A DNA stretch of 35,177 nt from an uncultured Muribaculaceae bacterium (lineage in GTDB: Bacteria; Bacteroidota; Bacteroidia; Bacteroidales; Muribaculaceae). The stretch spans positions 1-35,177 of the forward strand of contig CAJUKF010000028.1 in NCBI GenBank assembly GCA_910587355.1, written 5' to 3'. Shown here in pieces: positions 1 through 8,830 of the stretch (its first letter is position 1; every line of letters begins with the position of its first letter). The notes below the pieces were generated by a model, which saw only the letters and a list, made by a program, of their open reading frames with translations, ran no database searches and was not told where the DNA came from. Position numbers and translations under genes: made by a program.

Positions 1-125
1 TAACACTATGCTCCGACATCATCGCTCACCAACCGGAAAAATCCGCTGACCCGAATTTTTTCAAATTTATCTTTCGCCGCATATTCATTTTAGGCATAAA
101 AGGCATACATCTTAAAAATTTTTAT

Positions 126-133
126 TACTTTTG
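126..133 (+). promoter_or_regulatory. Putative -7 box for the psd operon
   Basis: TACTTTTG matches the Bacteroidota -7 consensus TAnnTTTG and lies 26 nt upstream of the psd start codon. I see no convincing TTTG -33 box about 20 nt further upstream, so the call rests on one element. It is the only such match on the plus strand between the window start and the first gene. Confidence 0.45.
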
Positions 134-159
134 CAAAAGCGTATGCGCGTATAAATGCT

Positions 160-852
160 ATGAGAGTAAAAATACATCATGAAGGTACTTCAGTGCTGAT
201 TTCGCTAATGGCGATACTGCTCATAATCAACATTCCGCTTTGGTTATGGGTGCGCCCCTTTGTATGGGCTATTGCCGTTACGGTCATCAGTGCCGTGCTG
301 TATCTGGTTGCGGTGAACTTCTTCCGTTCGCCGCGGCGCACTTTCATCGGCGACAGGCACAATGCAGTCGTATCCTCGGCTGACGGTACGGTTGTGGCGC
401 TCGAAGAGACGTTTGAAGACGAATTCCTGCATTGCCGCTGCATACAGCTGTCGGTGTTCATGAGTCTTTTCAATGTCCATGCCAACTGGTTCCCTGTCGA
501 CGGCGAAGTGACGTATGTGAAGCATCATCCGGGGCGTTTCATGGCGGCCTATCTGCCCAAGTCGAGCACTGAGAACGAGCGCTCCACCGTGGTAATCCGC
601 ACTCCCGAGGGACAGCCGATACTCATGCGCCAGATAGCCGGAGCCATGGCCCGCCGCATCGTCACCTATGCGCGTCCGGGCGACGAGGCTTCGGTTGAAG
701 ACCACATGGGATTTATCAAATTCGGCTCGCGAATCGACCTCTATCTGCCGCTCGGTACCGAGATATTAACAAACATTGGCGCCAAGACCACCGGTGGCAT
801 CACACAGGTGGCGCGCCTGCATCCCGAAGCCCAAAATGCCCGAAAGCATTAA
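160..852 (+). CDS. psd: Phosphatidylserine decarboxylase, short type
   Basis: This 230-residue protein should decarboxylate phosphatidylserine to phosphatidylethanolamine at the inner membrane. Two hydrophobic segments at about residues 12-30 and 33-52 anchor the N-terminus. The family's self-processing site is visible near the C-terminus as FGS (Gly189-Ser190) in the block HMGFIKFGSRIDLYLP; cleavage there yields a small alpha chain with an N-terminal pyruvoyl group made from the serine. The length fits the short archaetidylserine-decarboxylase-like class rather than the roughly 320-residue E. coli enzyme. Its 3' end overlaps pssA by 17 nt, so the substrate-making and substrate-using enzymes are translationally coupled. 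The ATG is supported by the -7 box at 126-133. Confidence 0.93.
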   Translation: MRVKIHHEGTSVLISLMAILLIINIPLWLWVRPFVWAIAVTVISAVLYLVAVNFFRSPRRTFIGDRHNAVVSSADGTVVALEETFEDEFLHCRCIQLSVFMSLFNVHANWFPVDGEVTYVKHHPGRFMAAYLPKSSTENERSTVVIRTPEGQPILMRQIAGAMARRIVTYARPGDEASVEDHMGFIKFGSRIDLYLPLGTEILTNIGAKTTGGITQVARLHPEAQNARKH

Positions 853-1537
853 GAAAAATACCCCCAACACCATCACGTGCCTGAATCTGCTCGCCGGGTG
901 CGTGTCTATTTTTATGGCGTTCAACCAGACCGTGGTATTCGGTCCATTCAACGGTGCCGTGTGGGCGATGATTGCGATTGCGGCCGCCGCGGTCTTTGAT
1001 TTCCTTGATGGAGCTTCGGCCCGTCTGCTGCACTCCTATTCCTCAGTGGGCAAAGACCTCGACTCGCTTTCCGACCTGGTTAGTTTCGGTGTCGCTCCGG
1101 CCATGCTCATACTTAATGTGATGCTCCTCGAGGGCTCGCACACCTGGCCGGCTTTCGCCGCGTTGCTCATACCGGTATTCGGGGCTATCCGTCTGGCGAA
1201 ATTCAACAACGATGCCGAGCAGACTACATATTTCAAAGGTCTTCCGATTCCGGCTAATGCTATTTTCTGGATTGGCGTTTACGGCTGGATTCAGAGCTAC
1301 GCATATCCCGGTTGGGTTGTGATGTGGATACTCATAGCCCTGATGTGCGCTGCCATGATAGGCAGATTCAAGATGTTTTCGCTTAAATTTTCCAATTTCA
1401 GCCTCAACGAAAACTTCTGCCGTTACGTTATTATAGCAGCTGCTGTCATTTTTGTGGTTTTGTACGGGCTCGCGGGTCTGGCATGGACAATACTTCTGTA
1501 TTTCCTCCTGTCATGGCTGCGGCGCAACCGCATCTGA
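836..1537 (+). CDS. pssA: CDP-diacylglycerol-serine O-phosphatidyltransferase
   Basis: This membrane enzyme makes phosphatidylserine from CDP-diacylglycerol and serine, which feeds psd just upstream. The CDP-alcohol phosphatidyltransferase signature D-G-x2-A-R-x8-G-x3-D-x3-D is complete, at Asp58, Gly59, Ala62, Arg63, Gly72, Asp76 and Asp80 counted from the ATG at 836. Several hydrophobic helices flank it, and the protein ends in a basic tail (LRRNRI). The frame is open back to a TTG at 776, but those 20 extra residues lie entirely inside psd and look like out-of-frame sequence, so I chose ATG 836 (233 residues). The 17-nt overlap with psd implies one transcript. Confidence 0.92.
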   Translation: MPESIKKNTPNTITCLNLLAGCVSIFMAFNQTVVFGPFNGAVWAMIAIAAAAVFDFLDGASARLLHSYSSVGKDLDSLSDLVSFGVAPAMLILNVMLLEGSHTWPAFAALLIPVFGAIRLAKFNNDAEQTTYFKGLPIPANAIFWIGVYGWIQSYAYPGWVVMWILIALMCAAMIGRFKMFSLKFSNFSLNENFCRYVIIAAAVIFVVLYGLAGLAWTILLYFLLSWLRRNRI

Positions 1538-1589
1538 GCCCCTACTGCCCGCTTCGGGAAGCAACTCTCTAACAAAGAATTAATCTGCA

Positions 1590-1982
1590 ATGCTATATCT
1601 ATTTGTTCTATTCATAATAATATTTCTCCTCTGGCCCCTGCTCAAAACGGGCTGGCGCATATGGTCGCAGATGCGCAATATGCGTCGTTTCATGCAGGAC
1701 CCCGAGGGCGAAATGCGTCGCCGGGCCAGTAAAAACGAAGGCAATCCTTTTCAGGGCTTTGACTTCGGCGGATTCGGCAGCTACGGAGGCTTCGGCCGTG
1801 AAGGCGCGCAGAAGCGACGCCGTCCGCGTAAAAAGATACCGCGAGATGTGGGCGAGTACGTCCAGTTCACCGAAGTGGAGCTTTCCAAGGCCGAGCGGGA
1901 GAGATATTACAGCGCCTATGCTTCGGAGCGCGTCTATAACGAACAGCAGGTTTCTGATATCAAATGGGTTGATATAAAATGA
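1590..1982 (+). CDS. DUF4834 family small membrane protein
   Basis: This 130-residue protein starts with one hydrophobic helix (about residues 2-18), followed by a basic, arginine-rich cytoplasmic-type region, a Gly/Phe-rich linker (FGGFGSYGGFG, around residues 54-66) and a short charged C-terminal part containing IPRDVGEYVQF. It resembles the DUF4834 proteins of Bacteroidales, which have no established function. It follows pssA by 52 nt and its stop overlaps the start of the next gene by 4 nt (ATGA), so it belongs to the phospholipid operon. A role in the envelope is possible but is only inferred from that position. Confidence 0.75.
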   Translation: MLYLFVLFIIIFLLWPLLKTGWRIWSQMRNMRRFMQDPEGEMRRRASKNEGNPFQGFDFGGFGSYGGFGREGAQKRRRPRKKIPRDVGEYVQFTEVELSKAERERYYSAYASERVYNEQQVSDIKWVDIK

Positions 1983-2632
1983 AAGAGCTTTTTTCATATC
2001 TCGACGCTCTTGCAGCCAACAACAACCGAGAGTGGTTTGCCGCCCACAGGGAGGAATATGACCGCCTGCGTGCACGCTGGATTGAAGATGTGCAGAAACT
2101 GATTGACTTTATGGCGGTCTACGACCCTTCGCTGGCGCATGTGCAGGCGCGCGACTGTCTCTACCGCATCTACCGCGACACCCGTTTCTCACCGGACAAG
2201 ACGCCCTACAAGACATATTTTTCGGTGCTGATTTCGCCCACGGGGCGCCACTGCGACCGTGCATGCTATTATGTGCATGTCGGTGCCGACGAGTGCGCAA
2301 TATACAGCGGCGTATGGTGCCCTGAACCGAAAATCCTAAAAAAACTGCGCAAGGCCATTGTGGACAACATCGAGGAGTTCCGCGGTATTGTTGAGACACC
2401 CGAAGTGCTCTCCACATTCCCCATATGGTGGGGCCGCAAGCTAAAGACAGCCCCCAAGGGATATGACCGCGACCACCCGGACATCGAATATCTGCGTCTT
2501 ACCGAATACGGCAAATGCTGCAATCTTTCACGGGAATTCTTTGATGCTCCCGACTGGCAGCAGCAGATAGCTGACCGCCTGCGGCTTCTGAAACCATTGA
2601 ACGACTTCCTCAATTATTCAATCGATGAATAG
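1979..2632 (+). CDS. DUF2461 (TIGR02453) family protein
   Basis: This 217-residue soluble protein begins with a motif typical of the family: a start like MKELFSYLDALAANN followed by NREWF and HREEYD. It also carries the family's RIYRDTRFSPDKTPYKT block near residues 60-80. DUF2461 proteins are widespread in Bacteroidota and other bacteria, but their biochemical role is not established. No signal peptide or membrane segment is visible. The gene overlaps the upstream DUF4834 gene by 4 nt and the downstream glycosyltransferase by 8 nt, so it is translated from the same transcript. Confidence 0.85.
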   Translation: MKELFSYLDALAANNNREWFAAHREEYDRLRARWIEDVQKLIDFMAVYDPSLAHVQARDCLYRIYRDTRFSPDKTPYKTYFSVLISPTGRHCDRACYYVHVGADECAIYSGVWCPEPKILKKLRKAIVDNIEEFRGIVETPEVLSTFPIWWGRKLKTAPKGYDRDHPDIEYLRLTEYGKCCNLSREFFDAPDWQQQIADRLRLLKPLNDFLNYSIDE

Positions 2633-3404
2633 CGATTCCAATACATCCAGCGTCGCCGCACATGCCGATGCCTGCGTCATAATACCGATGTATAACGAAT
2701 GTGAGAATGCCGCCGCGATAATCGATGCGGTCATGGCACTTCCCGTGCCGTTCGACATTCTTGTGATTGACGACAATTCGCCTGACGGAACCGCCGCAAT
2801 TGTCAAAGACAAAATGGCTCAGTATCCGGGACGAATCGACTTGATTGAACGTGCAGGCAAGCTCGGACTCGGCACAGCCTATATCGAGGGATTCAGGCAT
2901 TGTCTTGCAAAGAATTATGAATTCATCTGCGAGATGGATGCTGATTTCTCGCACAATCCCTCCGATTTGGTGCGTCTGCGCCGGACGGCAATCGACGATA
3001 GTGCCGATGTGGTAGTGGGCTCGCGTTATGTGACGGGAGTAAACGTGGTCAATTGGCCCATGGGGCGTATACTTATGTCGTATTACGCCTCGAAGTATGT
3101 GCGCCTTGTCACCGGAATACCCGTTCACGACACCACGGCTGGCTTCGTATGCTATCGCCGCCGGGTGCTTCAGGCTATGGAGCTTGACAAAATACGCTTC
3201 AAGGGATATGCGTTCCAGATTGAGATGAAGTTCACGGCATATAAATACGGATTCAGGATTGTTGAGGTGCCGATTATTTTCGTGAACCGGGTATTGGGCA
3301 CAAGCAAGATGAGTTCCGGTATCTTCGGTGAGGCTGTGTTCGGTGTCATACGGCTCAAATGGAGCAGTCTCTTCCATAAATTTCCCGATTATTCGCATAA
3401 GTAA
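2625..3404 (+). CDS. Polyprenol monophosphomannose synthase-like glycosyltransferase (GT2)
   Basis: This 259-residue GT-A glycosyltransferase resembles dolichol/polyprenol-phosphate mannose synthases (DPM1 type). Visible motifs are IIPMYNE near residues 19-25, DDNSPDGT at 49-56, and the metal-binding DAD at Asp105-Asp107 in EMDADFSHNP. The conserved VGSRY and the basic block RVLGTSKMS follow. It probably moves a hexose, likely mannose, from a nucleotide sugar to a polyprenyl phosphate on the cytoplasmic face, giving a donor for periplasmic or envelope glycosylation such as Bacteroidales O-glycosylation. The acceptor and sugar are inferred from family. No C-terminal membrane domain is visible, so it is the short single-domain form. 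It overlaps the DUF2461 gene by 8 nt. Confidence 0.86.
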   Translation: MNSDSNTSSVAAHADACVIIPMYNECENAAAIIDAVMALPVPFDILVIDDNSPDGTAAIVKDKMAQYPGRIDLIERAGKLGLGTAYIEGFRHCLAKNYEFICEMDADFSHNPSDLVRLRRTAIDDSADVVVGSRYVTGVNVVNWPMGRILMSYYASKYVRLVTGIPVHDTTAGFVCYRRRVLQAMELDKIRFKGYAFQIEMKFTAYKYGFRIVEVPIIFVNRVLGTSKMSSGIFGEAVFGVIRLKWSSLFHKFPDYSHK

Positions 3405-3413
3405 ACATACATA

Positions 3414-4721
3414 ATGAGCTCGACAGTAGTTTATAACGCAGTGCTCTGCGATGCCGGAGGCAAACGTCGCGGCTGGCTTGCTGCTGACGGAGGCCGTATT
3501 ACAGCCGTCGGTGACGGAAATGTCACTGCTGAAATGCTGGTATCTGCCGCAGAAGCGGTGGATGCACGGGGAGCCTTCCTGATTCCCGGTCTGACCGACA
3601 CTCACGTTCACTTCCGCGACCCTGGTCTGACCCACAAGGCAACTATGGAGAGCGAAAGCCGTGCGGCTGCTGCCGGTGCTGTCACCACGGTATTCGATAT
3701 GCCTAACACAGTGCCTCCGGTTACAACTGTCGAAGTACTCGAAGCCAAGCGCCGTCTTGTCGAATCGAAAAATGTCAGCTGCCGCATCATACCTTTGTTA
3801 GGCATGGCGCCGGGAGCCATGGAGCAGCTGAAAAAACTTGACCTTGCCGGAGTGCCTGCCGTAAAGCTCTTTCTTGGCACAACCACCGGCGCCATGTCCG
3901 CTCCCCCTGATGATGAACTTGAGGATGTATTTCGCTTTCTGGCCGACCAAAATATTCCGGTTATAGTCCATGCTGAGGATAATGATGTCATTGGCCGCAA
4001 TATGGAAGCAGCCCTTGCGCGGTGGGGTAGTGCAGAGGCGATTCCTGTAGCCGAACACTGCCGCATACGTTCGCACGAAGCCTGTCTCCGCTCGGCTGCA
4101 CGTGCCGTAGAGCTTGCCACACGCTTCGGTACGCGGCTGCATCTGGCGCATGTAAGCACTGCGGCTGAAGTGCGTGAACTGCTGAGTGATGGGCCTGCAA
4201 AGGGCAAACTGATTACAGCTGAGACCACTCCGCTTTATCTTGACCCCGTATTGTGCAACGAAATCAGCCGCAGCTGCCGCCATAAGGTCAATCCGGCAAT
4301 CAAGACTCCTGAGGATGCCGAAGTGCTGCGCGAAGCGCTTTTTACCGGGCGTATCGACACAATCGGCACCGACCATGCGCCGCATCTGCTTGCCGAAAAA
4401 GAACGCCCTGGCATGACGGCTATGTCGGGAGCGCCTTCAATTCAGTTCGCGCTGCCTCTGATGCTGACTTATCTGCCGATGGAAAAAATTATAGAAAAAA
4501 TGACTTGTGGCCCTGCCGATGTTTTCGGTATTGGTGTGACCACAAGTCTTGAACCCGGCGCCGTCGCCGATTTTGCTGTTGTCCGTGAAGTCCCCGCGTA
4601 CACGCTCACCGATGCTGATGCCGTGTCGCTTTGCGGATGGACACCTTTTACCGGGCGCACCCTGCGCCACAGAGTAGAGCGAACATGGTGCGGAGGTGTC
4701 GCAGTATGGCCGGGACAATAA
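3414..4721 (+). CDS. pyrC: Dihydroorotase (class I type)
   Basis: This 435-residue amidohydrolase cyclises carbamoyl-aspartate to dihydroorotate, the third step of pyrimidine synthesis. Metal ligands His64 and His66 sit in TDTHVHFRDPG. The lysine that is carbamylated in this family is in AVKLFLGT (about residue 151), and the catalytic aspartate is in GTDHAPH (about residues 318-323). The substrate-loop sequence VFDMPNT is also present. The length and motifs fit the class I (PyrC/AllB-like) enzymes; an allantoinase is less likely because of the good dihydroorotase match. It follows the glycosyltransferase by 9 nt and ends the operon, facing the thioredoxin gene tail to tail with 21 nt between. 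Confidence 0.92.
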   Translation: MSSTVVYNAVLCDAGGKRRGWLAADGGRITAVGDGNVTAEMLVSAAEAVDARGAFLIPGLTDTHVHFRDPGLTHKATMESESRAAAAGAVTTVFDMPNTVPPVTTVEVLEAKRRLVESKNVSCRIIPLLGMAPGAMEQLKKLDLAGVPAVKLFLGTTTGAMSAPPDDELEDVFRFLADQNIPVIVHAEDNDVIGRNMEAALARWGSAEAIPVAEHCRIRSHEACLRSAARAVELATRFGTRLHLAHVSTAAEVRELLSDGPAKGKLITAETTPLYLDPVLCNEISRSCRHKVNPAIKTPEDAEVLREALFTGRIDTIGTDHAPHLLAEKERPGMTAMSGAPSIQFALPLMLTYLPMEKIIEKMTCGPADVFGIGVTTSLEPGAVADFAVVREVPAYTLTDADAVSLCGWTPFTGRTLRHRVERTWCGGVAVWPGQ

Positions 4722-4742
4722 GATTATATTCTGTTACGGATT

Positions 4743-5042
4743 TCAGTTACGGAATTCCTGAATTTTGTTGAGAAGCACTTTCCCGTCGATTTCGCCGGCG
4801 AACTTCCATGCCTCTACGCCGTTGCGGTAGATGATGAAAGTAGGCGTGCCCTGGATGTCCAACTCTTCGCATAGTTTCTGGTATTTGTCTACATCGAGCT
4901 GATAGATAGGCACATCGTCGCCGATGAGTTCTCGTATTTGCTCTACAATCGGCATCATGTGCTGGCAATGGCCGCACCAGGTGGCGTAAAATTCGACAAC
5001 GACCTCAGGGGCGCTGTCTATCATTCCTTGATAGTCATTCAT
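4743..5042 (-). CDS. Thioredoxin-family protein with CGHC active site
   Basis: This 99-residue single-domain protein has the thioredoxin fold signature: FYATWCGHCQHM with redox cysteines at 23 and 26, and the cis-proline motif GTPTF further on. The dipeptide between the cysteines is Gly-His, as in DsbA-type and PDI-type centres, rather than the Gly-Pro of classic thioredoxin, which usually makes the pair more oxidising. There is no signal peptide, so it should be cytoplasmic. It is the last gene of the minus-strand mutS operon. A strong hairpin lies 6 nt upstream of its ATG (5049-5080). Whether it is the general thioredoxin or a specialised one cannot be told here. Confidence 0.85.
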   Translation of the reverse strand: MNDYQGMIDSAPEVVVEFYATWCGHCQHMMPIVEQIRELIGDDVPIYQLDVDKYQKLCEELDIQGTPTFIIYRNGVEAWKFAGEIDGKVLLNKIQEFRN

Positions 5043-5048
5043 AATGCT

Positions 5049-5080
5049 GTGCGTTTAAGTTAGTTTATTCCTAAACGCAC
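5049..5080 (-). promoter_or_regulatory. Hairpin directly upstream of the thioredoxin-like gene
   Basis: GTGCGTTTA (5049-5057) pairs perfectly with TAAACGCAC (5072-5080), giving a 9-bp stem with a 14-nt loop. On the minus-strand mRNA it ends 6 nt before the start codon, where a ribosome would bind. No U-run follows on the minus strand, so it is not a normal terminator. It may stabilise the 3' mRNA end or modulate translation. Confidence 0.5.
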
Positions 5081-5106
5081 GCCGGCGCATAAAGGTTTGC
5101 GAGGAG

Positions 5107-5640
5107 TCAGTTAAAACGCCCTGCACCGTATACTTCACGGTGAAGCGTGCGGCTGATTTCTGCCGGGTCCGGAGCGGGGGCCGTGCTCATCAGCATGAGC
5201 GGCACTTCGGGCAACCCGGGGGCGTAAGGCGGCTGTATATAGTTGAACGGCAGAATCTTGAAGCCGTAGCGCGCATAGAACCGTATGCGCCGCTCTGTTG
5301 TGGGTATTTGTGCATCAGGCCGTTCCACCTCAAGCACGACAGGCAGGCGTTCACGCGATATGAGAAGCGAGATAGCCTCGCCTCCTATGCCCGTGCCGCG
5401 ACGCGAAGGCTCTATGGCGAAGTGTTCCACATATACGAAGGCCGGAAAACGCCATGTGGTAATCAGGCCGGCAAATTCTCCTGCGCTGTCGGCAATCATC
5501 CGCAGCTGCGGACCTGCACCGTCGCAGGGGGAGGCAATCTGTTCCCACGGACGCCTTTCCTCGGGCGGAAAGGATTCGAGATAGAGACGACTGGCCCGTT
5601 CCATATATTCGGGCAGTGGCGATATGAGTGTTACAGACAT
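5107..5640 (-). CDS. GNAT-family N-acetyltransferase
   Basis: This 177-residue protein has the GNAT acetyl-CoA-binding motif RRGTGIGGEA (motif A, R/Q-x-x-G-x-G) around residues 80-90, preceded by the typical beta-strand VYVEHFAIEP. The N-terminal FPPEERRPWEQI segment is shared by many Bacteroidota GNAT proteins of unknown substrate. It probably acetylates a small molecule or protein amino group using acetyl-CoA; the substrate cannot be inferred. It lies 61 nt downstream of mutS and 64 nt upstream of the thioredoxin-like gene on the same strand. Confidence 0.83.
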   Translation of the reverse strand: MSVTLISPLPEYMERASRLYLESFPPEERRPWEQIASPCDGAGPQLRMIADSAGEFAGLITTWRFPAFVYVEHFAIEPSRRGTGIGGEAISLLISRERLPVVLEVERPDAQIPTTERRIRFYARYGFKILPFNYIQPPYAPGLPEVPLMLMSTAPAPDPAEISRTLHREVYGAGRFN

Positions 5641-5701
5641 GATTGTGCTATGTTTATACAGGGCGGATTTTGCGCCTGCTGCATATATAATGAGTTTATG
5701 C

Positions 5702-8410
5702 TCAGGAATGTTTACCCGTAAGTATACAGCGTATGTCGTTCAGTTTTTTCAGTGCTTCGAGCGGCGTCAGATTATTGATATCTACGCCTAAGATTTCATC
5801 GCGTACCTGACTGAGAACGGGGTCGTCGAGCTGGAAAAACGATAGCTGCATTCCTGCCACGGTGTCATGCACCGGTGCGGTAATCCGTGCCTTTCCGCGG
5901 CGCGATTTAGGAGTCTTTGCCTCGGCCGCCGTTTTGGTGTCTGTGCCGTCGGTTTTCGGCGAGGTTGTCTCGTCTGAGGCCGTTTCGCTCTGTGCTGCGT
6001 TGTTTTCGAGCTGAGAGAGTACTTCGTTGGCGCGGTTCACAATCGATGGGGGCATACCGGCGAGTTTAGCCACATGTATGCCGAAGGAGTGTTCACTGCC
6101 GCCTTTGGCGAGTTTGCGGAGGAAAACCACCTTGCCGTCGATTTCTTTTACCGATACATTGTAGTTTACGATGCGGCTATAAGACTGCTCCATGTCGTTG
6201 AGCTCATGGTAGTGTGTCGCGAACAGCGTCTTGGGATGAAGGTCGCCGTAGTCGTGTATGTATTCAACAATCGACCAGGCTATTGAGATGCCGTCGTAGG
6301 TCGATGTGCCGCGTCCGAGTTCGTCGAAGAGAATCAGCGAGCGGGCGCTCATGTTGTTGAGAATGGAGGCGGCTTCGTTCATCTCGACCATGAAGGTGGA
6401 TTCGCCGAGCGATATGTTGTCGCTTGCCCCGACACGGGTGAATATCTTGTCCACAACGCCTATTCGTGCGCTGTCGGCGGCTACGAAACATCCGATTTGT
6501 GCCATGATGACATTGAGTGCCGTCTGACGCAGCAGCGCCGACTTACCCGACATATTCGGGCCGGTAATCATCATTATCTGGGTGCCTTCGTTGCTAAGTT
6601 CCACCGAATTGGAGATATACGGCTCGCCGGGAGGAAGCTGTTTCTCTATTACCGGGTGCCGTGCTTCCGTGAGGCGTATTTCGAGGGAGTCGTCCACGAC
6701 CGGGCGGTTGTAGCGGTTCTCTATTGATACACGCGTGAATGCGTCGAGCACGTCGAGCCTGGCGAGCAGCGATGCGTCGAGCTGCATGGCCGGTATGTAT
6801 TGTGCCACGGCGGCGACAAGCTCGTTATAGAGTCGCTGCTGTATGGCCTCTATTTTTTCCTGAGCTCCGAGTATCTTTTCCTCGTAGTCCTTCAGTTCCG
6901 GCGTTATGTAGCGTTCGGCATTGACGAGGGTCTGCTTTCGTATCCACTCGGGAGGCACTTTTGATTTATGGGTGTTGGTTACCTCGATATAATAACCGAA
7001 TACGTTGTTGTATCCGATTTTAAGCGAGGATATACCCGTGGCTTCGCTTTCGCGCACCTGCAGCCGTGCCAGATAGTCTTTGCTCTGGTATGCGATTGCG
7101 CGCAGCTCGTCGAGTTCACTGTCAACGCCGTTGCAGATAATGTCGCCTCGGGAGGCCGTACCAGCGGCATCGTCGGGTATTTCGCGGGTAATGCGTTCCT
7201 GTACCGATTCGCAGGGATTCAGCTGCTCGCCAATGGCTTTGAGCTGAGGCATCTCGGCTTCGACGCACATGCGGCGTATTTCCACTACGGCGCGCAGGGC
7301 GTTGCGCACTTGAAGCAGCTCGCGCGGCGATATACGTTCGCAGGCTACTTTGGTGACGAGGCGCTCAAGGTCGCCTACCGATTTGAGCTGGTCGGCTACG
7401 TTGTCGCGCAGTTCGGAGTTCTTGAAAAAATACTCCACCACATCAAGGCGTTCGTTGATTGGTTTGGGGTCGCGCAGCGGCAACTGAAGCCAGCGGCGCA
7501 GCAGACGCGCGCCCATAGGAGTGATGGTGCGGTCTATGACGCCCAGCAGGCTTTTACCGTCGGGGTCGAGAGGCTCGAAAAGCTCGAGGTTGCGTATTGT
7601 GAAGCGGTCGAGACGCACCGACTTGCCTTCGTCTATCCGTGAAATCGAAGTGATGTGCGAGGTATGGGTGTGCTGCGTGAGGTCGAGATAATGCAGAATG
7701 GCGCCGGCGGCCACAATGGCGCAGTGCATGCGGTCGATGCCGAAGCCTTTGAGCGATGCCGTGCCGAACTGCTTGCGCAGGCGTTCGTCGGCGGCATCGA
7801 GAGTGAAAAGCCAGTCCTCCATTTCGTAGCAGAGATACTGCTGGCTGAACTCGGCCTGCACACGCTTTTTGAAATCGCGCTGCACAAGCAGTTCCTTTGG
7901 CGCCATGTTGGCCAGCATCTTGTCGATGTAGTCGACCGTACCCTCGGTCGTGAGGAATTCGCCGGTCGATATGTCGAGCAGTGCGAGGCCGCACAGGGCT
8001 TTGCCGAAATGGACGGCCGCGAGAAAATTGTTCTCCTTGCGCGCGAGCACGTTGTCGCTCATGGCCACGCCGGGCGTAATGAGTTCGATGATGCCACGTT
8101 TTACAAGTTTCTTGGTGAGCTTCGGGTCTTCGAGCTGCTCGCATATGGCCACACGCTTGCCGGCCCTTACGAGCTTGGGCAGATAGCTGTCGAGTGCGTG
8201 ATGCGGAAATCCCGCCAGTTCAACGAACTGGGCCGAGCCGTTGGCGCGACGGGTGAGGGTGATGCCGAGTATTTCCGATGCCTCTATGGCATCTTCGGAG
8301 AAAGTCTCGTAAAAGTCGCCTACACGGAAGAGGAGCACCGCGTCGGGATGCTTTGCCTTCATCTCGGCGTACTGCTTCATCAGCGGCGTCTCTACATATT
8401 TTTTAGCCAC
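5702..8410 (-). CDS. mutS: DNA mismatch repair protein MutS
   Basis: This 902-residue protein binds base mismatches and small loops and starts mismatch repair together with MutL. The mismatch-wedging Phe-x-Glu motif is at Phe33-Glu35 in VGDFYETF, in the N-terminal domain. The Walker A motif GPNMSGKS lies at about residues 616-624, followed by the Walker B-type segment LILFDELGRGTST and the conserved ATHYHEL. A Ser/Thr/Lys-rich, low-complexity insert (about residues 800-850) precedes the conserved C-terminal helices and the dimerisation tail. The length is slightly above the usual 850-880. It sits between the small membrane gene (6-nt gap) and the GNAT gene. No mutL is present in the window. 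Confidence 0.97.
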   Translation of the reverse strand: MAKKYVETPLMKQYAEMKAKHPDAVLLFRVGDFYETFSEDAIEASEILGITLTRRANGSAQFVELAGFPHHALDSYLPKLVRAGKRVAICEQLEDPKLTKKLVKRGIIELITPGVAMSDNVLARKENNFLAAVHFGKALCGLALLDISTGEFLTTEGTVDYIDKMLANMAPKELLVQRDFKKRVQAEFSQQYLCYEMEDWLFTLDAADERLRKQFGTASLKGFGIDRMHCAIVAAGAILHYLDLTQHTHTSHITSISRIDEGKSVRLDRFTIRNLELFEPLDPDGKSLLGVIDRTITPMGARLLRRWLQLPLRDPKPINERLDVVEYFFKNSELRDNVADQLKSVGDLERLVTKVACERISPRELLQVRNALRAVVEIRRMCVEAEMPQLKAIGEQLNPCESVQERITREIPDDAAGTASRGDIICNGVDSELDELRAIAYQSKDYLARLQVRESEATGISSLKIGYNNVFGYYIEVTNTHKSKVPPEWIRKQTLVNAERYITPELKDYEEKILGAQEKIEAIQQRLYNELVAAVAQYIPAMQLDASLLARLDVLDAFTRVSIENRYNRPVVDDSLEIRLTEARHPVIEKQLPPGEPYISNSVELSNEGTQIMMITGPNMSGKSALLRQTALNVIMAQIGCFVAADSARIGVVDKIFTRVGASDNISLGESTFMVEMNEAASILNNMSARSLILFDELGRGTSTYDGISIAWSIVEYIHDYGDLHPKTLFATHYHELNDMEQSYSRIVNYNVSVKEIDGKVVFLRKLAKGGSEHSFGIHVAKLAGMPPSIVNRANEVLSQLENNAAQSETASDETTSPKTDGTDTKTAAEAKTPKSRRGKARITAPVHDTVAGMQLSFFQLDDPVLSQVRDEILGVDINNLTPLEALKKLNDIRCILTGKHS

Positions 8411-8416
8411 TTTTCT

Positions 8417-8830
8417 TTATTTTTTGCCGGCGATTTTACTTTCGCGCAGAGGTATGGCAACCGAGGTGATGATTTGAATCACAGCGCCTGCGAGGGTCAG
8501 TGCCAGCCAGTCGCGCAGTTGATAGGGATTGTAAAAGAGGAAAAATGCCCCGGCACAGAAAAAGATTGCGCTCCACGCTTCAATGCGGTGCAGGCGCTTC
8601 AACCGCAAATCGGAGCCGCGATAAGGGGTGAAGATACGGGCTATCAGCAAAAGCACCGCACCGGCTGTGAACACATACGGAAATGCGGCGCGTGCCAGTT
8701 CGACTTCGCGGAGGAAAAACGGTACGGCTGTGGCGCCAAGTACGAGCAGCAGGGCTACGGGTACTAAGATATTGGTCAAAAAACTGTTAGTTTTCAATGT
8801 TGCGGGGGGTGTGGGTGAATTTATAGACAT
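8417..8830 (-). CDS. Small integral membrane protein, function unknown
   Basis: I do not recognise this family with confidence. The protein has about four hydrophobic helices (VPVALLLVLGATAVPFF, AFPYVFTAGAVLLLIARIF, AWSAIFFCAGAFFLFY, and the C-terminal LTLAGAVIQIITSVAIPL) with basic connecting loops. The start is uncertain: a GTG at 8842 and ATGs at 8836 and 8830 all fall inside divIC, while a TTG at 8797 would leave only an 11-nt overlap and a start like MKTNSFLTN. No clear ribosome-binding site decides between them. I list the ATG at 8830. It lies between the division gene and mutS in one operon. Confidence 0.72.
   Translation of the reverse strand: MSINSPTPPATLKTNSFLTNILVPVALLLVLGATAVPFFLREVELARAAFPYVFTAGAVLLLIARIFTPYRGSDLRLKRLHRIEAWSAIFFCAGAFFLFYNPYQLRDWLALTLAGAVIQIITSVAIPLRESKIAGKK

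Noticed and set aside
1..159. A possible minus-strand promoter (TAAATTTG at 69-62) for a divergent gene left of the window
   Set aside because: No -33 box is visible at the right distance and the gene itself is outside the window, so it cannot be supported.
776..835. TTG-initiated extension of pssA
   Set aside because: It lies fully within psd, and the family N-terminus is matched by the ATG at 836.
7655..8767. A 370-codon plus-strand open frame antisense to mutS and the small membrane gene
   Set aside because: It spans two real genes on the other strand, has no recognisable motifs, and no promoter precedes it.
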